From positions 545,150-609,149 of the forward strand of contig NZ_JAFMPP010000001.1 of NCBI RefSeq assembly GCF_017349315.1: DNA of 64,000 nucleotides. The letters are read 5' to 3'. The notes under the pieces are model-generated. The model worked only from the letters and a program-made list of their open reading frames with translations. It did no database searches and was not told the DNA's origin. The translations under genes and the position numbers were made by a program. Shown here piece by piece: positions 57,281 through 64,000 of the stretch (position 1 is the first letter of the stretch; each line of letters starts with the position of its first letter). The DNA is from Jiella flava. Lineage in GTDB: Bacteria; Pseudomonadota; Alphaproteobacteria; Rhizobiales; Rhizobiaceae.

Positions 57281-57526
57281 AGGGATGTCGTCGCCGTTGC
57301 GTAGCGCCGTTCGGAAAAGGCGGCGGGAATGAATCTGGGGCGCGCGGCGCCTGACAGCCAAACCCTAGTGCGTCAGCAACCCTTGGGTCAATCTTGCAGC
57401 CATCGCCGCGAAGGCATAGGCAGACACAAACGGGCATTGCAACCGGCGGGCCGGAGCACGCGACCGCGGCTTCCGGCGGGCGATATCGGCTGCGCCATCA
57501 CCTCGCAAGAACGGACACAGACTGCC

Positions 57527-58549
57527 ATGGACAAGCCCACTCCCTCGGTTACCGAGCGCATCGACACCGCAACCGGCGGCCTGCGCATGCGCCGTCTGCG
57601 CCAGGCGGATTGGAGCCGGCGGCTGGTGCGCGAGACAAAGCTCTCGACCGCCGATCTGATCTGGCCGATCTTCGTGCGCGAGGGCCGCGGCGCGCCGCAA
57701 GCGGTGGCCTCGATGCCGGGGGTCTTTCGGCTGTCGATCGAGGACTGCGTCGCGGCGGCCAAACGCGCCCGCGACCTCCAGATCCCCGTGATCGCGCTGT
57801 TTCCCTATACCGATCCCTCGTTGCGCGATGCCAATGGCAGCGAAGCGCTCAATCCCGACAATCTCGTCTGCCGGGCGACCCGAGCGATCAAGGCGGCCGT
57901 GCCCGAGGTCGGCATCATGTGCGACGTCGCGCTCGATCCTTATACCAGCCACGGCCACGACGGGGTGATGGCCGGCGACACCATCCTCAACGACGCATCG
58001 GTAGAAATTCTTTGCCGGCAGGCGCTGGTCCAGGCCGAGGCGGGCTGCGACGTCATCGGACCGTCGGACATGATGGACGGGCGCGTCGCCTGCATCCGCC
58101 AGGCCCTCGACGCGGCCGGTCACCGCAACACGCTGATCATGGCCTATAGCGCCAAATATGCCTCGGCCTTTTACGGGCCGTTCCGCGACGCGGTCGGCTC
58201 CGGCGGCATGCTGAAGGGCGACAAGCGCACTTATCAGATGGACTATGGCAACACCGACGAGGCGCTGCGCGAGGCCGCGCAGGATCTCGCCGAAGGCGCC
58301 GACATGATCATGGTCAAGCCGGGCCTGCCCTATCTCGACATCCTGAGCCGGCTGGCGGCGGAGTTCGGCGTTCCGACCTTCGCCTATCAGACGTCCGGCG
58401 AATATTCGATGATCATGGCGGCGGTTCAGAACGGCTGGCTCGACGGCGACAAGGCGATCGTCGAAACGCTCTCGGCCTACAAGCGGGCAGGCGCCGACGG
58501 CATTTTGAGCTATTTCGCGCCGACGGTCGCCGCGATGCTGCGCGGGTGA
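57527..58549 (+). CDS. hemB: Delta-aminolevulinic acid dehydratase (porphobilinogen synthase)
   Basis: A 340-residue TIM-barrel enzyme that condenses two 5-aminolevulinate molecules in heme synthesis. The catalytic lysines are in AYSAKYASAFYGPFRDA and MIMVKPGLPYLDI. The metal segment reads DVALDPYTSHGHDG, with Ala/Asp/Asp in place of the zinc cysteines, so this is a magnesium-type enzyme, as in other alphaproteobacteria. ATG 57527 is chosen; the conserved sequence starts about residue 20. Confidence 0.96.
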   Translation: MDKPTPSVTERIDTATGGLRMRRLRQADWSRRLVRETKLSTADLIWPIFVREGRGAPQAVASMPGVFRLSIEDCVAAAKRARDLQIPVIALFPYTDPSLRDANGSEALNPDNLVCRATRAIKAAVPEVGIMCDVALDPYTSHGHDGVMAGDTILNDASVEILCRQALVQAEAGCDVIGPSDMMDGRVACIRQALDAAGHRNTLIMAYSAKYASAFYGPFRDAVGSGGMLKGDKRTYQMDYGNTDEALREAAQDLAEGADMIMVKPGLPYLDILSRLAAEFGVPTFAYQTSGEYSMIMAAVQNGWLDGDKAIVETLSAYKRAGADGILSYFAPTVAAMLRG

Positions 58550-58830
58550 GACCGCCGGGCCTTCCGGCGCCGCGCTGCCCAAACTTTCGCCACGACCGCA
58601 AATTGAGGTGAAAAACGCCAGGTGGCACAAGGGCGGCAGGGGCGCAACCCTTGACCTTTTCCAATCACCCGGCGACGGTAGGCTGATCCTGGGCGTCGAT
58701 TGCGACGCCGTGGCCAAGCCGGAAAGGACCCGCCATCATCGCCACGCCGTCCATCGCCGAACCCTGCATCGGCGTCTCCGGCGCCGTCAGCCGCTTTTTC
58801 CAACGACGGCTGGAGGGGCGCACCCTTCCC

Positions 58831-59673
58831 GTGCTGACGGTTTGCGCGGTTATTCTCGTAGTCTGGTATGGTGCGGCGATCGGGCTCAATTGGGCGACGG
58901 AGAGCGACAAGCTGGCGCGGGCCGGCGACCCTTCCGTTCAAGACATCATCGCCGCCACCTGGTCGTCCAAGCGCCCGCTGTTGCCGGCGCCCCATCAGAT
59001 CGTCGCGGAAATGTGGAAGACGACGGTCGATGTGCGACCGACCTCGCCGCGCTCGTTGCTCTATCACGCCTCGGTGACGCTGATGCCGACGCTGTTCGGC
59101 TTCGCCATCGGCTCGGCGCTCGGCATTCTGCTTGCGGTCGGCATCCTGTTCTCGGTGACCCTCGACAAGACGATGATGCCCTGGATCATCATCTCCCAGA
59201 CCATCCCGATCCTCGCCATCGCGCCGATGATCATCGTGGTGCTCAACACGATCGGCGTTCAGGGCATCCTGCCGAAAGCCTTCATCTCGACCTATCTGTC
59301 CTTCTTCCCGGTCACCGTCGGCATGGTGAAGGGGCTGCGCTCGCCGGACCGGATGCTGACCGATCTGATGCACACCTATTCGGCCTCGCCGCCGCAGACC
59401 CTGATCAAGCTGCGGCTGCCGGCCTCGCTGCCGTTTCTCTTCACCTCGATGAAGGTGGCGGTCGCCGCCGCGCTTGTCGGCACCATCGTCGGCGAATTGC
59501 CGACCGGCGCCGTCGCCGGTCTCGGCGCCCGGTTGCTCGCCGGCTCCTATTACGGCCAGACGATCCAGATCTGGTCGGCGCTGGTGATGGCCTCGCTGAT
59601 GGCCGCCGTGCTGGTCTGGCTGATCGGGATTGCCGAGCGCATCGCCCTTGCCCGCCAGGGAGCCCGGCCATGA
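58831..59673 (+). CDS. ABC transporter permease (NMT1/ThiX/SsuC class), 5' end uncertain
   Basis: A permease of at least 280 residues with six spans. IVVLNTIGVQGILPKAFIST and TYSASPPQTLIKLRLPASLP (EAA loop) mark the BPD_transp_1 domain. GTG 58831 has GGAGGGG 12 bases upstream. Protein-like sequence (SRFFQRRLEGRTLP) continues in frame back to about 58735, where GGAAAGGA precedes ATC-ATC without a normal start, so the true N-terminus may be longer. It overlaps the second permease by 4 bases. No ATPase is adjacent. Confidence 0.85.
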   Translation: MLTVCAVILVVWYGAAIGLNWATESDKLARAGDPSVQDIIAATWSSKRPLLPAPHQIVAEMWKTTVDVRPTSPRSLLYHASVTLMPTLFGFAIGSALGILLAVGILFSVTLDKTMMPWIIISQTIPILAIAPMIIVVLNTIGVQGILPKAFISTYLSFFPVTVGMVKGLRSPDRMLTDLMHTYSASPPQTLIKLRLPASLPFLFTSMKVAVAAALVGTIVGELPTGAVAGLGARLLAGSYYGQTIQIWSALVMASLMAAVLVWLIGIAERIALARQGARP

Positions 59674-60656
59674 GCGCGGGATCGGCGACGCCGCCCGCCC
59701 GGACCGGCATGGCCGCGCCCAGCGCCCGGGTCACGATCGCCGCCGCCGCGACCCTCATTCTGGCGATCGTCGCCTTTGCCGCTCTGTCCTTCGGCGGTTG
59801 GCCGCTGCTCGTTGCCACGCTTCTGTTCTGGGCCGCCGCCTGGTGGCTGACGGAGATGTTGGCCAAGCTGCGGCCAGCCTCCCCCGCGACCAGACGGGGC
59901 CTTTCGGTCGTCATTCCGCTGATCTTCGGGCTGACCATCCTCGTCCTGTGGGAACTCGTCGTGCGCGGCCTGAACATCCAACCCGTGCTGTTGCCGCCGC
60001 CTTCGGCCATCGGCGCGGCGATCGCCTCGTCGACGCCGCTGCTCTGGGCCGACTTCGTGCAGACGTTCTTGAAAGGGGTGCTCTCGGGCTATGCGCTTGG
60101 CTGCGGCGCCGGCTTCTTGACCGCGCTGGCGATCGACCGCTCCTCGTTTCTCAAGCGCGGCCTCCTCCCCCTCGGCAACCTCGTCTCGGCCCTGCCGATC
60201 GTCGGCGTCGCGCCGATCATGGTGATGTGGTTCGGCTTCGACTGGCCATCCAAGGCGGCGGTGGTGACGATCCTCACCTTCTTCCCGATGCTGGTGAACA
60301 CCGTCGCCGGGCTCGGCACCGCCGGCGCCATGGAGCGCGACCTGATGCGCACCTATGCCGCCAGCCCGGCTCAGAGCCTTCTCAAACTGCGCCTGCCGGC
60401 GGCCCTGCCCTTCATCTTCAACGCCTTGAAGATCAATGCGACCCTGGCGCTGATCGGCGCCATCGTCGCGGAATTCTTCGGCACGCCGATCGTCGGCATG
60501 GGCTTTCGCATCTCGGCCGAGATCGGCCGGATGAACACGCCGATGGTCTGGGCCGAGATCGCCGTCGCGGCGCTCGCCGGCTCGCTCTCCTACGGCCTGA
60601 TCGCGCTGTTGGAGCGCCGGGCCACCTTCTGGCATCCCTCGATCCGACGGGGCTAG
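59670..60656 (+). CDS. ABC transporter permease (NMT1/ThiX/SsuC class)
   Basis: A 328-residue permease. Residues about 20-60 form two extra N-terminal spans; then six spans with VLLPPPSAIGAAIASSTPLL, SALPIVGVAPIMVMWFGFDW and TYAASPAQSLLKLRLPAALP (EAA loop). The two permeases probably form a heterodimer. ATG 59670 overlaps the previous stop. The binding protein gene follows after 51 bp. Confidence 0.9.
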   Translation: MSAGSATPPARTGMAAPSARVTIAAAATLILAIVAFAALSFGGWPLLVATLLFWAAAWWLTEMLAKLRPASPATRRGLSVVIPLIFGLTILVLWELVVRGLNIQPVLLPPPSAIGAAIASSTPLLWADFVQTFLKGVLSGYALGCGAGFLTALAIDRSSFLKRGLLPLGNLVSALPIVGVAPIMVMWFGFDWPSKAAVVTILTFFPMLVNTVAGLGTAGAMERDLMRTYAASPAQSLLKLRLPAALPFIFNALKINATLALIGAIVAEFFGTPIVGMGFRISAEIGRMNTPMVWAEIAVAALAGSLSYGLIALLERRATFWHPSIRRG

Positions 60657-60707
60657 GCCGACCGAAACACCCTCCACCAACCAGCACGACGACAGGGGAA
60701 CTCAATC

Positions 60708-61706
60708 ATGAAAGCATCTTTGATCGGCGCGGCGATCCTCTTGGCCGCCGCCAGCTTCGCCGGCTCCGCCAGCGCCGCGGACAAGCTGACCCTGCAGCTG
60801 AAATGGGTGACCCAGGGCCAGTTCGCCGGCTATTACGTCGCCAAGGAAAAGGGCTATTACAAGGACGCCGATCTCGACGTCACGATCAAGCCCGGCGGAC
60901 CGGACATCGCGCCCGAGCAGGTGATCGCCGGCGGCGGGGCCGACGTCATCGTCGACTGGATGCCGGCCGCACTCGCCGCCCGCGAAAAGGGCCTGCCGCT
61001 GGTCAATATCGCCCAGCCGTTCAAGAAATCCGGCATGGAGCTGACCTGCCGCAAGGACACCGGCATCCAATCGCCGGCCGACTTCAAGGGCAAGACCCTC
61101 GGCGTCTGGTTTTCCGGCAACGAATATCCCTTCCTCGCCTGGATGTCGAAGCTCGGCCTGTCGACCGAGGGCGGCCCGGATGGCGTCACCGTGATCAAGC
61201 AGGGCTTCAACGTCGACCCGCTGATCCAGAAGCAGGCCGACTGCATCTCGACCATGACCTATAACGAATATTGGCAGGTCATCGATGCCGGCATCCCGGC
61301 CAAGGATCTCGTCGTCTTCAAATATCAGGACGAAGGCGTCGCCACCTTGGAAGATGGGCTGTATGTCCTGCAAAAGAGCCTCGACGATCCGAAAATGGTC
61401 GACGCGCTCGCCCGCTTCGTCAAAGCCTCGATGAAGGGCTGGGCCTATACCGCCGAACATCCGGACGAAGCGGCCGAGATCGTGCTCGACAACGACATGA
61501 CCGGCGCCCAGACCGAAGAGCACCAGAAGCGCATGGTGGGCGAGATCATCAAGCTGATCGACGGCTCCGACGGCACGCTGGACGTTTCGGCGGCCGAAAA
61601 CACGGTGAAGGTGTTGATGTCGGGCGGCTCCGACCCGGTCATCACCAAGACCCCGGAGGGCGCCTGGACGAGCACGGTCACCGACAAGATGAAGACGCTG
61701 AAATAA
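60708..61706 (+). CDS. ABC transporter substrate-binding protein, NMT1/THI5-like
   Basis: A 332-residue periplasmic protein. The signal peptide ends GSASAAD. LTLQLKWVTQGQFAGYYVAK and EKGYYKDADLDVTIKPGGPD are the THI5/NMT1 signature, used for pyrimidine precursors of thiamine, riboflavin (RibY) or related heterocycles. Next to two permeases with no ATPase. No riboswitch was recognised upstream, so the ligand is not fixed. Confidence 0.9.
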   Translation: MKASLIGAAILLAAASFAGSASAADKLTLQLKWVTQGQFAGYYVAKEKGYYKDADLDVTIKPGGPDIAPEQVIAGGGADVIVDWMPAALAAREKGLPLVNIAQPFKKSGMELTCRKDTGIQSPADFKGKTLGVWFSGNEYPFLAWMSKLGLSTEGGPDGVTVIKQGFNVDPLIQKQADCISTMTYNEYWQVIDAGIPAKDLVVFKYQDEGVATLEDGLYVLQKSLDDPKMVDALARFVKASMKGWAYTAEHPDEAAEIVLDNDMTGAQTEEHQKRMVGEIIKLIDGSDGTLDVSAAENTVKVLMSGGSDPVITKTPEGAWTSTVTDKMKTLK

Positions 61707-61924
61707 GCCATCCCGCACCGGCTCGAGGATCGAGACCGAAATTCGGGCCGCGTGACGCGGATGGTTGTGGAGCGCGCCGAGGCGTCCAGAGAGCCGGTCG
61801 ATGGCGCTTGATTGGCCGGCACCGCTCTGCCGCGACCGCGAACCGCAGCGTTTCTTCACACCCCCGGTTGATTGTTCCGCGCCAATTCCGTAGTAGGCCC
61901 TGTCGCGAGCGCAATGCGCCGGGC

Positions 61925-62000
<76 letters not shown>

Positions 62001-62135
62001 AAAACGCCAACAATTACAGCATCTTGAGGCGCTCATGCATCTGACTTGCGCCCCGATTTTGCTCTAGGGTTCCGACAGGGTTCCAAAACGGAGGAAATGG
62101 AAGGGCGTCCCTTCACGCGCCCTGGCGCTGCTTCC

Positions 62136-62330
62136 TCATCGGCACCCATGATCGGCATGCAGCGAATCAGGCTGCCGCGGCTCCACCTCCCACCACGTCT
62201 CGACAACGACGTTCCAGACGCCATCGGGACCGCGCTTGCAGCGGTCATACTGGACAGCCCTGAAGCCCTCCGGGACGTTCTTCGGCTCCATCTCGAAGCG
62301 GCCGGGAATGATGTTCTGCGGCATTTCCAT
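62136..62330 (-). CDS. Hypothetical small protein
   Basis: A 64-residue frame beginning MEMPQNIIPGRFEMEPKNVP and including DGVWNVVVETWWEVEPRQ. Composition looks protein-like; GGATTGAG lies upstream. The family is not recognised. It lies 136 bp after tRNA-Lys on the opposite strand. It may be an island or phage-derived orphan. Confidence 0.45.
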   Translation of the reverse strand: MEMPQNIIPGRFEMEPKNVPEGFRAVQYDRCKRGPDGVWNVVVETWWEVEPRQPDSLHADHGCR

Positions 62331-62485
62331 CGCTCAATCCTCTCGTTGCTGGCGATGGGTCAAGGCTGCCGGAGCGCGTGTCGCTTTACAACGCACATCA
62401 ACCATGGATTTTATAGCCACTTGATGTCGCTTTTAAGCGTCAAGCAAGCCTGCTGCCTATCCCGCACTACAGTCGAGGGAGTGAA

Positions 62486-62989
62486 ATGCACTTATTCGAG
62501 ACACCCACAATTGCAGAATTGCGCGGAGACAATGTCGCTCCCGGCACGTTCGGCCGCTTCAATTTTCAAGGCCACGACTACTGGGGTATCGTAGCGGAGT
62601 ACAACGCGCGGCAATTTCCGGTCGGGTTGTGGGGTGGCCCAGGTCCAGCGCCAATTTTTTCGATTCTTGGGCCAGGGGTGAAATTTTTAAGCTTTGGGCA
62701 AAATGTCTGCGTTGAACCAATTCTTGGCCCAGAGAGTAATATACGGAACCGAAATTTAATCGGCACACCTGGTTCATTACATGTATCGGCAGATAAAGCC
62801 TGGTTTGCTTTCGAAGAGCGAGGTGGTCTGCGTGATACGGTCTACATTTCGTCGTCAGGAGAGATTGAAGACACAATTGCTCAAGATGCATTTCCTGTCG
62901 CCCGCTATCGGATCTGGGGTTCACCGGCTCATGCAGAGCGGGTCAATGCAGTCCCCTTGTTCGAGTATCCCGCTCTTGGCCCGGAATAG
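62486..62989 (+). CDS. Hypothetical protein, probable island cargo
   Basis: A 167-residue protein not recognised from any family. GAGGGAG (62475-62481) precedes ATG 62486. It is rich in Gly, Pro and aromatic residues (FGRFNFQGHDYWGIVAEYNA; LWGGPGPAPIFSILGPGVKF) and is probably beta-rich and soluble. Codons are visibly more AT-rich than in the core genes to its left, in keeping with acquisition. No function is proposed. Confidence 0.6.
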   Translation: MHLFETPTIAELRGDNVAPGTFGRFNFQGHDYWGIVAEYNARQFPVGLWGGPGPAPIFSILGPGVKFLSFGQNVCVEPILGPESNIRNRNLIGTPGSLHVSADKAWFAFEERGGLRDTVYISSSGEIEDTIAQDAFPVARYRIWGSPAHAERVNAVPLFEYPALGPE

Positions 62990-63209
62990 CTTACGGCACA
63001 GAAGCCGGGTGTTCGCACGCATAGCCATCCCCTCACATCGAACAGATACGGCACCACCCAAGACAGCCGATAGCGCCCGCCGACATCATTGCTGTCGTCG
63101 CTCACGGGTGACGTCGTCGCGAACGTGCGGACGCCGTCGATGCGCTTGCCCTGGAACAGGATGGCGATGTTCTCGGCTCATTGCCGCCCACGGCGATCGC
63201 GGCTCGGCT

Positions 63210-63417
63210 GCCGGGCTAAGCTTGGTCGGCTTCTCCGGCCTCAGCCTTTCAAGCCGGCCACATCACCACGGCCGTTGAGCACGACATCGACCTACCCAGG
63301 ATCATGGACCCGTCGCAGCATGCCGACGTCAGAACCGTCCGCAGCTATGTCCGACGCACGAACCTAGTCATGAACCACCGCGGTGGCCTGCTGCCGGTTT
63401 TTCGGACACGCAGTTAA
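63210..63417 (+). pseudogene. Tyrosine recombinase (integrase) C-terminal remnant
   Basis: AGLSLVGFSGLSL (63210-63248) is followed, after a one-base frameshift, by QAGHITTAVEHDIDLPRIMD and then DVRTVRSYVRRTNL with NHRGGLL. This matches the C-terminal part of alphaproteobacterial phage-type integrases (GFSGHSLRAGH...IM.Q..H.SV.TVR.Y.R...F..N....LL). The upstream half is missing and the IS3 element abuts the end. The stretch 62990-63209 shows no clear gene. Confidence 0.65.
63385..63413. mobile_element. Probable IS3 element left terminus
   Basis: The element's end should lie just past the transposase stop. CTGCCGGTTTTTCGGACACG at 63390-63409 resembles a terminal repeat of IS3 elements, but the partner end is outside the window, so the exact boundary and target duplication cannot be read. 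Confidence 0.4.
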
Positions 63418-64000
63418 GCTAACATAGCTTTCTCCTCGAACTCGACGGGGCTCATATAGCCCAATGTCGAGTGCCGTCGCTGGGGATTGTAGAAGCGCTC
63501 GATGTAATCGAACACATCGGCCCTGGCGTCATCCCTCGTCCTATAGACCTTGCGGGCTGTCCGCTCGGTTTTCAGCGACGAGAAGAAGCTCTCCATCGCA
63601 GCATTGTCCCAGACGTTTCCCGACCGGCTCATCGAGCAGGTGATGCCGTGATCGGCCATCAGGCGCTGGAACTGTTCGCTCGTATATTGGCTGCCCTGAT
63701 CGCTGTGGTGCAGCAAGCTATCCGGCCTGCCTCTCCTCCAGATCGCCATGATGAGAGCGTCGGTGACGAGTTGAGCTGTCATCTCGGCCTTCATCGCCCA
63801 GCCGACGACACGTCGGGAGAACAGGTCGACGACGGCGGCAACGTAAAGCCAACCTTCGGCGGTCCAGATATAGGTGAAGTCGGCGATCCACTTCTGGTTC
63901 GGTGCCGATGCCTCGAAGGCGCGATCGAGGAGGTTGTCCGACACGGCGGCTCGCTCCCCGGCATCCTTCGGCAGACCACGACGCCGCGGCCGGGCACGCA
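63414..64000 (-). CDS. IS3-family transposase OrfB (cut by window edge)
   Basis: About 195 C-terminal residues are visible. The DDE residues are Asp in WIADFTYIWTAEGWLYVAAV, Asp in LHHSDQGSQYTSEQF and Glu in NAAMESFFSSLKTE; NPQRRHSTLGYMSPVEFE is the typical end. An in-frame arginine-rich stretch with GLPKDAGERAA continues to the window edge, so the start lies outside; GTG 63944 is internal. The element seems intact as far as visible. It belongs to the rve (integrase core) class of IS3. Confidence 0.93.
   Translation of the reverse strand, partial: RARPRRRGLPKDAGERAAVSDNLLDRAFEASAPNQKWIADFTYIWTAEGWLYVAAVVDLFSRRVVGWAMKAEMTAQLVTDALIMAIWRRGRPDSLLHHSDQGSQYTSEQFQRLMADHGITCSMSRSGNVWDNAAMESFFSSLKTERTARKVYRTRDDARADVFDYIERFYNPQRRHSTLGYMSPVEFEEKAMLA

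Noticed and set aside
58550..58735. TPP or FMN riboswitch ahead of the THI5-like transporter
   Set aside because: No conserved CTGAGA-type core or expected helices could be found in this gap or at 60657-60707.
62934..63190. Minus-strand open stretch containing ENIAILFQGKRIDGVRTF and RYRLSWVVPYLFDVRGW
   Set aside because: It looks protein-like but follows directly after an in-frame stop, has no start codon or ribosome site and runs into the 3' end of the gene at 62486. It may be another remnant; evidence is too weak to list.

Overview
The window looks like chromosome of an alphaproteobacterium of the order Hyphomicrobiales (Rhizobiales). Evidence: the trpF-trpB-trpA-accD-folC order, the sdhC-D-A-B cluster, an LdtR-type MarR regulator beside a DUF6163 gene and hemB, an AccD that has lost its zinc ribbon, a HemB of the magnesium type, and short palindromic intergenic repeats of the kind common in rhizobia. 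The species cannot be named from this window.

Layout. (1) 1-12.2 kb: a catabolic cluster with less GC-biased codons than the rest. It holds a GntR regulator cut by the window edge, pxpA, a CUT2-type ABC importer (binding protein, ATPase, permease), a class III aminotransferase, pxpB, pxpC, a 78-residue biotin carrier, a biotin carboxylase, a second GntR regulator and an NAD(P) aldehyde dehydrogenase. The pieces fit ATP- and biotin-dependent opening of a lactam (or oxoproline-like) ring, then transamination and oxidation to a dicarboxylate. This is the best candidate for a little-described system. (2) 12.3-12.7 kb: a decayed IS481-type transposase and a perfect 20-bp-stem hairpin mark the right edge of that segment. 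(3) 12.8-19.3 kb: a DUF2937 gene with an apparent CTG start, then folC, accD, trpA, cutA, trpB and trpF on the minus strand. (4) 19.4-26.8 kb: a full-length ATP-dependent 5-oxoprolinase/hydantoinase, divergent from a TRAP transporter and a MarR regulator. (5) 26.9-32.8 kb: SRAP, a GST, a flavin-binding protein, DUF971, moaA, an unknown gene and mobA, with three copies of an intergenic repeat. (6) 32.9-39.6 kb: an amino-acid ABC importer lacking its ATPase, a chemoreceptor, a beta-hydroxyacid dehydrogenase and an Lrp/AsnC regulator. (7) 39.6-45.3 kb: succinate dehydrogenase with an exported protein between sdhA and sdhB, and a GNAT acetyltransferase. (8) 45.3-55.6 kb: a TetR-controlled RND efflux pair, a copper ATPase and copper chaperone with CueR-like promoters, and a CDF metal exporter. 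(9) 55.8-61.7 kb: a truncated phzF, ldtR, DUF6163, hemB and an NMT1/THI5-type ABC importer again without an ATPase. (10) 61.9-64 kb: tRNA-Lys followed by orphan genes, a broken integrase and an IS3-family transposase that runs off the window; this resembles the start of a tRNA-anchored island.

Two unrelated machineries associated with 5-oxoproline chemistry (Pxp-like plus biotin carboxylase; OPLAH type) lie within 25 kb, each with its own importer and regulators. Two ABC importers have no adjacent ATPase. Two repeat families (at least five and two copies) occupy many of the longer intergenic gaps. All functional calls rest on motif recognition by eye; no database search was run.
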